This document shows, in pieces, positions 13,549 through 24,700 of a stretch of 64,000 nucleotides of DNA (positions are counted from its first letter, which is position 1; every line of letters starts with the position of its first letter). A program made the translations under genes and the position numbers. The stretch is from positions 98,416 to 162,415 of the forward strand of contig JBBBWG010026978.1 of assembly GCA_037176905.1 (NCBI GenBank), read 5' to 3'. Source of the stretch: Azolla pinnata (Eukaryota > Streptophyta > Polypodiopsida > Salviniales > Salviniaceae). The notes beneath the pieces are model-generated. The model was not told the origin of the DNA. It worked only from the letters and a program-made list of their open reading frames with translations, and made no database searches.

Positions 13549-16356
13549 TCAGTCATAATCACCTTCATGAACTCCAAAGTGCCCAGCCTGTTGATGGTTG
13601 CACAAACACTTATTTCACGACAAACACAGACCCTCTGCTGAACAAATTGAAAGGAAAACAGCACTCACATGGGCTTGGGATCGTTTCTGGTTCATTTCCT
13701 GCGTCCTTGCTTTGCTTAAAACAGAGTTCGGTGACATGTACATTCTCTGGAACAAAAAACAAAGACAGAAGAACATACATAAAATATTTGGCCACAAAAT
13801 GTGAGCATATAGCCAGTATTTCGTTTTTCCAAGCATATAGGCAAGAACAGAAGAGCGGACCTTTTCCTTGCTAGTAAGAGGTGATTTCTTCTCTTGGAGG
13901 GGCGTGAACCCAAAGATTTCATGAAGCAAAGTATTTTCCTGCAACCGCAAACAAACAGATTCAGCATCCACTTTGTAAAAATTTAAATAAAATGAACGTC
14001 AATCACCTGTAAATGCCGTTGAAGACCATCCGCTAGAATGTGTTGGAAGAAATTATACTGAAAATCAAAAGAATCAGCATAAGATAGAAATCTTCATTGC
14101 TTTCCTATGCTCTGTGCAAGAATTTACATGAATCCAGAGATACGCATGATGACAATGAAAACCTGGATCATTTGAGTCCATGACTGGAGGGAGAGTACAT
14201 CTCTCTGTTTAAGCTTAACAGAAATTCCAGATGCAGGCCCACCCTGTAAATAAGCCAGTACATTGTGATTAAAATAATCACAGATATCATGCCAAACCAC
14301 TCAGGAGCAGACTGTTACATCTCTACAAATCAATTTAAACATTGGTAAATAGACCCTTTTGGAAAGTACCTCGATAACAGCAAGAATTTCTTTGAATGAG
14401 CTGCGCTGGACTTTCTTATTCACTTGTCCCTTTCCACCAGCCTCCAATGCCAATGCACGCACTTGTTCAACCAATTCATCTTCATTTTTATTCGTGCTAC
14501 AATGAGATTGAGATTCATTTCTTATTTCAAAAAGAAGAGCAGATGCTTCCCCAGAAGATATCCGTACACTTTGGTCTTCATTCTCAAGCAAGGATGAGAG
14601 AGTAGATAATGACCTAAAATAACCTGAAGTTAGAACTTCTGTAAATAATAAAGCTTTCCTAACAATCATTAAAAGCCACCTTGTTCTTACGCAGGCATGT
14701 GAGTGCTGGTAATACGAGAATTTGGAATATCAGTTAGAAGAAAGGTCCAAGCAGACAAAGCTGCAGCTCTAACCTCTGCTGAAGGTGTACTCATGCCCAA
14801 TGTCTGTTAAATGATGGAGGACATCAGTAACCAAAGATAAGTGGACCTACACACTTGGTATGTGGCTTACTTGATCTGAATGGTGATTTCCTTTATGTTT
14901 TGCGATCTGCCATAGCACAACCATCACATCCTCTGTTGCTTCATAGTTAGTTCCACCAATAAATGAAGCTAAGGCTAATGCCTCCAATGCCTGCAAAATT
15001 CCAATTGTAACTGCATCGCTCACAACTTGAATTATGCCAAGAATATTGATCTAAGAAAACGTAGCATACAGCAATTCTTGCTTTAGATTCAGATCCCGAT
15101 TTGGCGGCTTTAATCAAATAAGAAGATGCTTCTGATAAAACTTGTTTTGCAACATCTCCAGCTCCACTTGTTATAGAAATCAACCCTGAAATGACACAGC
15201 CCAGTCCATAAGAAACATCACAGTAGTTCTACATCGCTAATTAGAGGCAAACACAACTTTGACAGCATCATTTTTCCGGCAATTATGGTTGTAATCAGCC
15301 CATTGGTTATAAGGCTGCAGCTCATCTACACATGTACTAGGCATTGGTGGCCATGATCTATATCTAAATTTCAGCATTTGCTGCAAGTCTTGGGATCCTC
15401 TTTGCTAAGTTATTGCGGTAATGGATTCATGTTCCACATGATAATAGTAAGAGGAATTGATGTTTATTCCACCATTTTTTGAACCAGATAACTGATACAG
15501 AATCTATTGATCATGCCCCCCAACTCGAGTTTGCATAGAGGGAATGTGAAACGAACTTCATTTCAGAATGTATTATATTAATTTGTATCTCACGCCCTAA
15601 GCACAGACTGCAGCGGTTCATGATTCAATATCCTTGGAGGGGTGCACCTAATAACTATCATGCTCAGATAGTCTAGGTAGTGATTTTCCATCACCAGAAT
15701 TACTAATTGTGTACTTCCACGGGCTTACAAGGCCTGAACATTATTTATTTGAACAATGTAATTTTGTGTGTTCTTACAAAGTTTCAATACAAAATTGCTC
15801 TGTTACTAATAACTCGAGATTGCATTGTTATGTATTCTAACAAAGCTTTATACAAAATTGTTCTGTTACCAATAACTTGAGATGCCAATGCAATCTCGGA
15901 GCTTGTCCCTTTCTTAAGGGAGCCGATACACAAATGAAGAAGGGTTTCATACCTGGAAAAACGCAGCAAGATATATTATAATTTTTAACATAAAACAATT
16001 TGGCATGCTTTTTTGATGTTCGGGAGAATGAAACCGTTCATCTTACTGACTTAGACTCAATAAAGTCTGTTAAGACAGTGTTCCTCAAAGCATTTACAAG
16101 CCCTTGTAGTCCTTCTTCTCGTGTTTTTGCCCTGCAAGCCAAAGACTGTCAGCACTATAGCAAAGAGATAAGCCATGAAAGAGCTCCAGAGACGATAAGA
16201 GAAGTATAGTTGCCTTTTCTCATAGAGGTAATCAACAAAATCATTAACTTGGGAGGTATCAGCTGTTTCTTCCTGGGCATCTTGTGCAGTAGAGAAGTCC
16301 GAAGAAGTAGCAGTAGAGCTTGAACTCATGGTGTCATCATCTTCAGTATCATCCAT
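13549..16356 (-). CDS. IFRD (interferon-related developmental regulator) family protein
   Basis: Armadillo-like alpha-helical protein of the IFRD1/IFRD2 family; animal members act in transcription and ribosome/translation control, and plant roles are poorly known. Exons on the minus strand: 16356-16214, 16131-16051, 15952-15870, 15185-15070, 14990-14871, 14803-14691, 14613-14370, 14243-14163, 14057-14007, 13938-13861, 13746-13669, 13587-13549; about 408 residues. Diagnostic stretches: an acidic/Ser-rich N-terminus (DDTEDDDTMSSSS), YEKRAKTREEGLQGLVNAL, ENEDQSVRISSGEASALLFE, ALEAGGKG, HEIFGFTP and KRMYMSPNSVLSKARTQ, ending GVHEGDYD. The first intron begins with GC (AG|GCAACT). The frame is open upstream of Met 16356 to an acceptor near 16382 and encodes GKNHGRRVG, so a further 5' exon with the true start may exist; I could not identify it. 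Transcribed convergently with RPOT. Confidence 0.9.
15785..15880. repeat. Local duplication of an IFRD exon end with its splice donor
   Basis: The end of the third IFRD exon plus its donor (around 15845-15880) has a diverged second copy at about 15785-15825. On the minus strand both read roughly CTCAAGTTATTGGTAACAG versus CTCGAGTTATTAGTAACAG. The extra copy lies inside the intron and has lost the exact G|GTAAC donor context. Confidence 0.7.
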
Positions 16357-17557
16357 GCCCACTCGCCTTCCATGATTCTTGCCTGCTTCACACAATGCAA
16401 CATTTTGTTACTTCAAAACACTGAGGTTTTTGATGCAAACACAGTGTGGCGATGTATGAAAAACAGAGCATTTGTTTCGTCAAAGAGAAGAACAGATGGT
16501 TCTTCTATACCAAGCTTTCTTTGATGTGGGTATTCATCCATAACCGGGATAGCAGAAGTCCCCAGATTTTCCCTAAAACATCAGCAAAACCTTCTCCCAG
16601 AAAACCCACCAGCTCTTAGCCTGATATATTCTCTGTTCGTCGGCTTCAAGTCGTAGGGATAGAACAAGAAGTTACCCACCTCCCTCCCCCTGATTAAGTT
16701 TACCCTACGAACCCAATTCTTCCTTTATTCAGTGCAACTAGCGACACTCGACCCTCCAAATAATCGACGTCTTCTCCAGAGAAAGACATGGATTCTTGAT
16801 GTGCAGATCCTTTGAAAGAAGATACATTGGGCTCTCATCCGCTTCGCTACAACGGCGCGGGTTTTGACTCCTAATCCTTGATTTTGGGTGCAGAGACTAT
16901 TCAATTCACGAATGGAGAATGCAAAAACCAGAGACAAGACGGGGGGGGGGGGTAATGCAGAGTATGTTGCGGCATCTTTTTCCGAGCTTGAATCGGGCAG
17001 GATTGAAATGCAGAGAGAAGGATACGAAGAGAAAGAGCTTACTTCTTCCCATTTATGCAGAGCTGCAGTCGAGCGGACCGGGGAGATTGTGATCAGCGCC
17101 GATTATCAACAGAAAAGAAATGACAGGCCGAGGAGGAGGAAGAAGAAGAAGTAGAATCGGAGGAACACGAAGGAGTAGGAAGAGAGCAATCCATGAAGCA
17201 AAGAAGGAGAGCCCAAGAAGAAGAAGAAGAAGAAGAAGAAGGTCAGGAGAAGCTTATCGCCGCGTGTGTATCAGAGAGAAGGAGAAAGAGGCAGCGAATA
17301 GAAACTATACATCGAAAGAGAAAGAGAAAGAGAGAGCGACGCAGCCGCCATGGAAGCAGCAGCCATGGAAGCAGAACTTCTTCTCTGCGTGGGGGATTTC
17401 GAAAGCTCCTCGCGAAGAATATGCCCCGGCATCGTCGAGATCCTTCTGTTGAAATTCCACAAATCGCCCAACAAAGAAGAAGAAGACGAAGAAGAAGAAA
17501 GAAGAAAGAAGAAGCAAGAAGAAGAAGAAGAAGAAGCAACTTAGCCAAAGAGTTACC
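16357..17557. other. IFRD upstream region and purine-rich low-complexity DNA
   Basis: The first half probably holds the IFRD promoter, 5' leader and possibly an unseen first exon. From about 16970 to 17545 the plus strand is strongly purine-rich (GAA/GAGA runs, and a G12 run near 16940). Long frames here encode only Lys/Arg/Glu or Leu runs and are not credible genes. Confidence 0.6.
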
Positions 17558-18062
17558 CAGTTTAGGGTTTAGAGGTTTAGGGTTTAGGGTTTAGAGGTTC
17601 AGGGTTTTGGATTTAGAGGTTCAGGGTTTTGGATTTAGAGGTTCAGGGTTTTGGATTTAGAGGTTCNNNNNNNNNNNNNNNNNNNNNNNNNNNNNNNNNN
17701 NNNNNNNNNNNNNNNNNNNNNNNNNNNNNNNNNNNNNNNNNNNNNNNNNNNNNNNNNNNNNNNNNNTTTAGAGGTTCAGGGTTTTGGATTTAGAGGTTCA
17801 GGGTTTTGGATTTAGAGGTTCAGGGTTTTGGATTTAGAGGTTCAGGGTTTTGGATTTAGAGGTTCAGGGTTTTGGATTTAGAGGTTCGGGGTTTTGGATT
17901 TAGAGGTTCACGGTTTTGGATTTAGAGGTTCACGGTTTTGGACTTAGAGGTTCAGGGTTTTGGATTTAGAGGCTCAAGGTTTTGGATTTAGAGGCTCAGG
18001 GTTTTGGATTTAGAGGTTCAAGAAGTTTAGGGTTTTGGATTTAGAGGTTCAGAGGGTTTGGG
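17558..18062. repeat. 22-bp telomere-like minisatellite
   Basis: Starts with plant-telomere-like TTTAGGG units, then becomes a regular 22-bp array: GGATTTAGAGGTTCAGGGTT plus two T. About four copies are seen before the sequence gap and about a dozen after it, with increasing divergence toward 18060. Further single TTTAGGG motifs lie near 18180-18215. Confidence 0.95.
17667..17766. other. Assembly gap (100 N)
   Basis: Exactly 100 unknown bases inside the 22-bp array. A round 100 usually stands for a gap of unknown size, so the true array length is not known. Confidence 1.
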
Positions 18063-19970
18063 GTTTAGGTTTTCAGGCTTTTTCGAGCTTCATCGTGATC
18101 TCATGTTGCATAATTACATGGTCCTTGCGTGGAAAATTCGCTCGATTTGACGATGCTCGCAGTGCAGGCTCGATGATCTTTAGGGTTTTAAGGCCTAGGG
18201 TTTAGGGGTTTTCCCAGATCGACCGTGATCTCGTCTTGTAAAAATTACGCTCGCAACTGTTTGGCTTTACTCGATCGATGATGCGTCTCGAACAGTATAT
18301 ATCCATGTCGGTTTGCGTTCATTCGTCAGACTGTTTCCGTTTGTCGAATCAGAAAGCTTGGCTTGTGGGAAACAACCGAGCATTATTATACAACAGTTGC
18401 TGCTTTCAGATAGATAGCAGCCTCGTTCGATCCCTTCTCTTTTATTTTTAGCAGCCAGACATTCGGCCAAGAACAGAGAAGGAAAGACGTCCGTTGGGCC
18501 GGATTCTCATCGCTACAATCGCAAAGGCATTTCCAACGGCGATGAAAGATTAGAAACCACCGATGATTTCTTGCCCAAATGAAACTATCATCTTAACGCC
18601 GCTTAAATCGAAGACACGCTCGAGCCAGAGTCCTACTGGTGCAGAGAACACACAAGGAATGGATCAAAGACTCGGGAGGATGAGTGCGGATGGCAAGGAA
18701 GAAGCGTCAGTACAAAGGAATCCACGCAAAAAAGCATATAAAATGTTCGCGAGCTCATGACAGGAAGATGGCACCGGAAGAGAACGTGCTTCGACTAATT
18801 CTGCAGTCTGATCGCACGGAGGTTTTAGCTTAAGCCAAGTTTTACGTTAGGGTGATTTAGCAACCCATCGCAGATCGAGCCCAAGATGCCTCGACTAGCT
18901 TGAGCCTTACGATGGCTCTCAGCTCCAAAACTGGCTACAATTTGCACAACTGCCCATCACCTCCCAGTTTCAATGTAGTCGACCTGAGTCGATAACCAAG
19001 CTCGGGCTTTGCACTGATTTATAGCCTAAATCAGCTCTGGGCTGAGCCGATTTGGCCTAAATCGATTTGGGGTTAAACCAAACTGTAGGCTCCGATTGGT
19101 TTAGATGAGAGATTGCGCAGTTGCCTCGACCCATTCTGCTCCGAGTTTGGCTTGACCAGTTTCCGCCAAAACCACGCCGATGATTACCTTCAAAATACAG
19201 AGGCAGTGATCGGCCACAGTCTGCAATGTAGCCTTTGGAAGCTTGGTGCTAACGATCAAAACTCGGATACATGTAACTGAGATTCCTGTGTTTTGCGACA
19301 GTGCACATTTGACCTGTATATGATAGAGAGAGGAATGCCGCACAGACGTGTCAGTTGGAGATTGTTGAAATATAGGAATCTCAGGTGTTTGAGATTCTTG
19401 TATTTCGACGAGGCGCATGTGGACATGTATATGCTGCTATAGAAAGGAGTGCCAGTTTCAAGCTTTGGCAAAAAAAACAAGCAATCGACTAGAAAACTTA
19501 AACGCTCGCATGCGAGAGGCCGGTTCCTGCTGAGCAAGCAAAAGCTCGGCAAAAGCCAGGCTGACCAAAGAAACTGGACGTCGGAAGCTGCTCGGAAAGG
19601 CCAGACAATTGCTAAGCATGCAGCTAGCGAATCGATCAAGCTGAGTGGGAAAAGCACCGAAGCCGAAGCCGATTCGAGGAATCTAAGCACGGAAAACAGC
19701 GAATCAAGCAGCAGAAACTGCTGGAATCGAAGCCGATTCAAGGGAATAATCGGGCAGTTTCCCTCCCCACCTTGCCGAAGCCAATATTGCCAATTACGAA
19801 CGAGGAATCGGGCGGCTTTTTTTTTCGCCAGCGCCGGGAAACGAACTGCGCGTTCTGGGGTTTTTTTGGGTCCTGTTTTTCTGCGCATTTCGACATTTGT
19901 TCATGTTTCTTTTTCTTCTTCTTCTTCTTTCTTGTTCTTGGAGGCTCCGCACAAGTATCGTGGTCTCCCG
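18063..19970. other. Intergenic, no gene recognised
   Basis: No family motifs on either strand. A long open frame at 19449-20216 begins at GTG and crosses promoter-like DNA; I treat it as chance. Direct repeats of a CTCGGGCTTTGCACTG-like spacer type and TCT runs near 19905-19935 are visible. Confidence 0.5.
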
Positions 19971-19972
19971 AG

Positions 19973-20024
19973 AGTCAACGGTCAACGGTCAAAAGTCAAC
20001 GGTCAACGCCCATTGACCTTGACG
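19973..20024. promoter_or_regulatory. Cluster of WRKY-type W-boxes
   Basis: Six exact W-boxes (TTGACC/T, mostly as their complement A/GGTCAA) lie within 52 bp: 19973-19978, 19980-19985, 19987-19992, 19994-19999, 20001-20006 and 20013-20018, with a TTGACG at 20019-20024. The first five repeat with a 7-bp period. The cluster lies about 50 bp before the ATG of the leader frame of the M50-like gene, a position fitting a proximal promoter. Confidence 0.7.
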
Positions 20025-20072
20025 CGGTCCTGTCGTCTCCTTCTCCCTTCTCTTCGTGTGTCTTCCTTGTCT

Positions 20073-20189
20073 ATGGCGAAGACCAGTCCTGCTCCTGCTC
20101 CTGCGCCTCGTGCTCGCTCTTCTTCTTCTTCTTCTTCTTCTGGATCTGGGGAGTTCTCTGCTCTTCTGCATCTGCTCGGAAACCCTAAG
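20073..20189 (+). other. Probable 5' leader exon with a Ser/Pro/Ala-rich upstream frame
   Basis: An ATG at 20073 opens a 39-codon frame (Pro-Ala pairs, then a serine run) that ends at a good donor, AACCCTAAG|GTAAGA. I found no acceptor that joins it in frame to the conserved M50-like exon at 20550, so I read it as a spliced 5' UTR with an upstream frame rather than the protein's N-terminus. An alternative in-frame join cannot be excluded without transcripts. Confidence 0.4.
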
Positions 20190-20233
20190 GTAAGACGCCT
20201 TTGGTGTTGTATATAGTACGACTGTGTGCTCAG

Positions 20234-20235
20234 CG

Positions 20236-20306
<71 letters not shown>

Positions 20307-20319
20307 AGTATGTACATGC

Positions 20320-20360
<41 letters not shown>
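20234..20360. repeat. (GA)n followed by (CT)n, a self-complementary microsatellite pair
   Basis: About 35 GA units at 20234-20304 are followed after a spacer of about 18 bases by about 19 CT units (20322-20359). The two tracts can pair as a long hairpin. They lie in the leader intron of the M50-like gene. Confidence 0.95.
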
Positions 20361-20362
<2 letters not shown>

Positions 20363-20549
20363 TCTTGGAGAGTATACGTAAATCATTCAGATGATGTTTC
20401 CCACTCCATTCATGCGGACCTTTGGATTTTACACTCCAGTGAAATGCCAAGCCATGGCTGATAAAAAAATCGTTGCTTCCTTGCCTTGACTGTGCAGCCA
20501 TTTGCACAGAAATAGGGTTGGCTTTGTTCGCCCGCCTGCAGCCCTGGAG

Positions 20550-23372
20550 ATGATCAACTGGGAACTCAACAGTTGCTGCAATCACAACCAGGTTGCATTC
20601 ATCGCGACTGTCGGTGCTTTCATCTTCGCTATCCTAGCTGTAAGTGAAGCTCAATTTCACCCTCTAATTCTATGTGACAATGAGTATTTTACCATGTTCT
20701 TGTCTTGATCTCTCCATCTTATTTCGCAGTTATGGCGGACCCCCATCTTGACTCCATTCAAGCTTATAACAGTATTCCTGCACGAAGCCAGCCATGCTAT
20801 AGCGTGCATTCTCACATGTGGAAAGGTAGCCTTGTGACGTTCTGAAACTGTTCATGTATGGGACTTCAATACCTTCATAAAAAGGCCATACTAATAAACA
20901 AAATCGATACATACATACTGTTTGTTCTAATGGACCTATGCTAAGCACATCTTTCCAGACAGTGTATGATATGATTATGCCTCATGTATAGGGTTCTTCA
21001 TGAATCCTGCATGTTAGTTCTGAGATCCACTGTTATTGATTATTTGAATGGAACAGCATAAATCTAAGTTGTAATGGTTCTTATTTCTTTTTTTTCCTGT
21101 ATATGTTAGGTAGAGGGTATAAAAGTAAATTCCAATGAAGGTGGTGCAACGATTACGCGGGGGGGTGCTGCTTTTTTGATTCTTCCAGCTGGGTGTACGA
21201 GGCTTTTATCTCTTACTATATGAAAGCCACTTGAGACTCACAGTTTTTGTTTCAATGGAGGAAATGTCTGACATAGCTTGGCATTTCGTCTTGCGTTGCA
21301 TGAAACAGATATCGGATCATCTTTTTGGGGGATGATTCTTGTTCTGTCATCAACTGATCTGGTAGCTGCTAGGATTGCTGCAGCATGTCTTGGGCTGGCA
21401 TTGATAGTTGTATTATTTGTTGCAAAAAATGTAAGATCTTCCATTTCCTTTTACTTTCATCCTCCCTTTTCTGAACGTCTAAATGCCAAGCTGATGTTTT
21501 GTCTGTTTTCTTGTTTCGTGTCTTTTAAAACAGTGGTTTCTTCGGGGACTTTGCATTGGTATACTGAAGATATTATTCATAGAGGATTTGAGCATGTATG
21601 AACTGCATCCTCTGTTCACTGATTATATAGATGGTCTTCTCTGCAGGCTTCATTTTCTTCCTGGCAGTTATCTGGATTTTACAAGAGACTACACCTGTGA
21701 AAATCTTGAGATACGTGATTTTATTTATGGGTAAGAAAGTCTTGGAATAATTTTACTGTTTGTCAATGTTTTTCATAAATAAACTTGAGCTTTGATCTTC
21801 TTCTTTGCAGGTGTCATGAATAGCATGTTTTCTGTTTATGGTATGGGACCACAGTAATTTTCAGAATACCTTATCCTGTTTGCCATTTTGTTGCTATTCT
21901 ATATGGGGATTTCTGCATGTATGAAGATCTTCTTCAAAAGTTTAATGTCGACGATAGAAAAAATCAGCAATGATATAATGTGGTAAATTTCAATGATATA
22001 ATGGAAAGGTAAACTTAATGAAATGCTCGAGGGTTACCAAAGTATGTCCCTAGTAAATCGAAGTTATGCCAACATTATCATTTTCTAAGCAGGATATTGT
22101 GAAAGCCATCATATGCTAGTCAAGTTTCTAGCTTTAATGCAGTTCTTTATCTCTGCCCTTGGACATGGAAGCCAATCTCAAAAATGAAGCATTTGTAATC
22201 TGGCAATGCATTGGTTGGGAATAATGTCTATGTTTTGTTTGTGGGACTGGACAGATCAATCTACAAAAGCTGATAATACTATGATTATGCTGGTATTGTG
22301 CAGACATTTATGATGATCTTATCTCCCGAAGAGTTAACTCTAGTGATGCGGAGAAGTTTGCAGAGATGTGTCCTTGCCCTTGCAACGGCGTTATGTGGGG
22401 TGTTTTATGGTGAGGTTTCTTGCCAGACATGGGAGATATTCAAAAAGCAATCAATGAAACTTTAGGCCCTTTGGGTTCTTCAGAGGAGCATGGATATAGC
22501 ATACTCCCTTTTCATGGATATGGTTGACGAGCAAGTCATTTGCTGTTGGGATTGTTTAGGGAATAGGAAGGGATTCCACTGTTTCACATTCAGGGAAATG
22601 GAATGGAGCATAATTGTATTTATGTTTAAGACCAGGTAGATCAACGTTTTGCATATAGAGTAATGTAGGACAAAACATCTGTCAAGTGCAATTGCTAGTT
22701 ACTGTGAATTTATTTATGTGATTTCCTTTCGGAGTAGATTGGATCTGTTTAAAGGTTTAGTGCTTGACCCTGTGTTTATGATTCCTAGTCAGTTGAGATC
22801 TAGGTTTAGTTGGACCATTGACACTGGTCATCTTAAGACAATGTAGTTGAACCTTTAAAGTGGAGCACTCCACTTTAAAGTGTGAACTCCAGTGATACAA
22901 CTAAATGTGGGTATTAGCACTGTGAATGTTCAGATTAACAGTAACAAGGGCTGTGTAAAAGTTGGACCTCATGTATTGTAGAGCTAGGACTGCTCCATTG
23001 GGAGTTCTAAAAGAGTTTATAGTGTCAATTAGAGCAAATTTGGACATTGTTCCTTGGAACGCGCTTAATCTAAAAGCTATGCAAACATGTGAACATCCTG
23101 GTCATTTCATATTGTACGTTGGGACAATTGTACATCATGTGCAGTAAAACTGTTATAGTTTTGCTAGATGAACTAAATATCTTGGACTAAAGTTAACCTC
23201 ATAGATGTAGCAGATGCTTGGTTCACAACCATTTTTGAACTCATCATGTTTCACCTAGTTGTAAGTTGCTTTCAAGCTTCCTAATGATTCGCACCTTCTA
23301 TTTTGCAGGGGTATAATTTCTTTCAGCTTTCTTTGTGCATCAGTATATCTTGCGTTGGTCATCTTGGCATAA
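20550..23372 (+). CDS. Peptidase M50B-like membrane metalloprotease
   Basis: Nine coding exons: 20550-20639, 20730-20825, 21110-21194, 21309-21430, 21534-21558, 21647-21730, 21811-21840, 22304-22409, 23309-23372; 233 residues. The N-terminus MINWELNSCCNHNQ and the segments LTPFKLITVFLHEASHAIAC, GGAAFLILPAGYIGSSFWG, WFLRGLCIGFIFFLAVIWIL, DIYDDLISRRVNSSDAEKF and PCPCNGVMWG match the plant M50B-like family. HEASH (HExxH) in a hydrophobic helix supplies the zinc ligands and catalytic Glu of site-2-type intramembrane proteases; four or more further hydrophobic helices follow. Length is normal for the family. The start ATG 20550 is chosen because family members begin at this NWEL motif. A substrate cannot be inferred. 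The last intron (22410-23308) is the longest. Confidence 0.92.
22843..22908. repeat. Short foldback palindrome in an intron
   Basis: A perfect 13-bp inverted repeat (CTTTAAAGTGGAG / CTCCACTTTAAAG) with a 2-bp loop occupies 22853-22880 in the last intron of the M50-like gene. Outer TAGTTG and CAACTA arms extend the foldback less perfectly, like a tiny MITE. Confidence 0.75.
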
Positions 23373-24700
23373 GGTGGGTAAAAAATGAACATTTTGCATT
23401 AGTACCTATTATCTGAGTATCTTGCAAAGGCCATTTTTCTTAAGATTTTATTAAGCACCTTGATGTTGTTTAGGTATTCTATTAGATCTCACAATCATTT
23501 GAATTTCTTTGAATAAGGCTAGTAGGTTTAGTTAACCACCTTGATGTTGTTTAGGCATTGAAGAAGTCATTAGAAAAGTTTGGTTCATGGAGTTGGTTCA
23601 CAGAGTCCATAAACAAGGGGGCTTCAAAGCTCTCATTTGGATCATTGATTGATGATCATCATTCTTGCAGTGCCAAAATGCATTTCAGCATATCATCGTG
23701 CATTTTGTGTTTCGTTGTTTTTTATAATGTTTCCTTGTTATGCTCGTAAATTGATTAGATTTTGGTGTTTTGTAGTTTGTCGACATGTGGAGATATAATC
23801 TAGACGCAATGAAGGGGTGGCAGCTTACGATATCATTTTAAGATTATATAATTGATCCCCAATCACATGCCATTTTTTTGCTGCATCGTGCTTATGATTC
23901 TTCATTGACCCATGGCACATGATATTTGGTCCACGGTCCGATGCCCCATGGAAATACTAAAATAATATTAACATACAATTCTTTGCTATACTAGAGCATG
24001 TAATTTCTTTTAGCAAGATTCAAAGTAATGGAGGAGGTTGAGACATAGCTGAATTCCGCCGTAACACTCTAAAGACTTCAAAAGTAAATGTGTTAAAAAT
24101 ACCTTAATTATGCACTGAGCATCATCAAATTTGATAGAAAATTCCCAAATTCCAGGAAAAGAAGGTTGTATGTCCCTTCTTATTGTTAATACAGCAGTCA
24201 TTCTCATCTATTTCTCATCATCCATTGGTGAATGATGATGACGAAGTATCTATCAATAGATCAAAACCAGCGTGGACATGTATGTGATGTGGATTGTAAA
24301 ATTTAGCATCTCTTCTAAATACTGATCTGTTACAACAAGCAGACTGGAGCCTCAACTAAAATTGATTGAAGTCCAAATATGGATCACCACTAAATTCGAA
24401 TAGCAAATATTCAAAGTATGAAGGCATGACTAAACTTGATCGGCGAATACACATTATCAAGATACATGACTTGTTCTTTTAACCATCATGAATATTAATT
24501 ACTTAGCCAAGACTTGTGTTCAGTATGCAGAAAAAGAAGTATTACAAACGAAATTTAATGAAATGAACCATCTAAAATTTTAAGTGATACAAAGGAGCTG
24601 TCAAGAGTGTGCATTGCATTTCCATATTTCGCACCATAACTGGTTATAGTGTCATCATCGTCCTGAATGGAAAGGTAAGCCGTCTTTTCTTTCAAATAAT
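23373..24700. other. Convergent intergenic region
   Basis: Between the stop codons of the M50-like gene (+) and the hydrolase gene (-). No coding signal recognised; expected to contain both 3' UTRs. Confidence 0.6.

Noticed and set aside
17110-17594. Several Arg/Lys/Glu-rich or poly-Leu open frames
   Set aside because: Products of GAA/GAGA low-complexity DNA in several frames on both strands.
19449-20216. 255-codon plus-strand open frame
   Set aside because: Begins at GTG, crosses the W-box cluster and leader exon, and has no recognisable domain.
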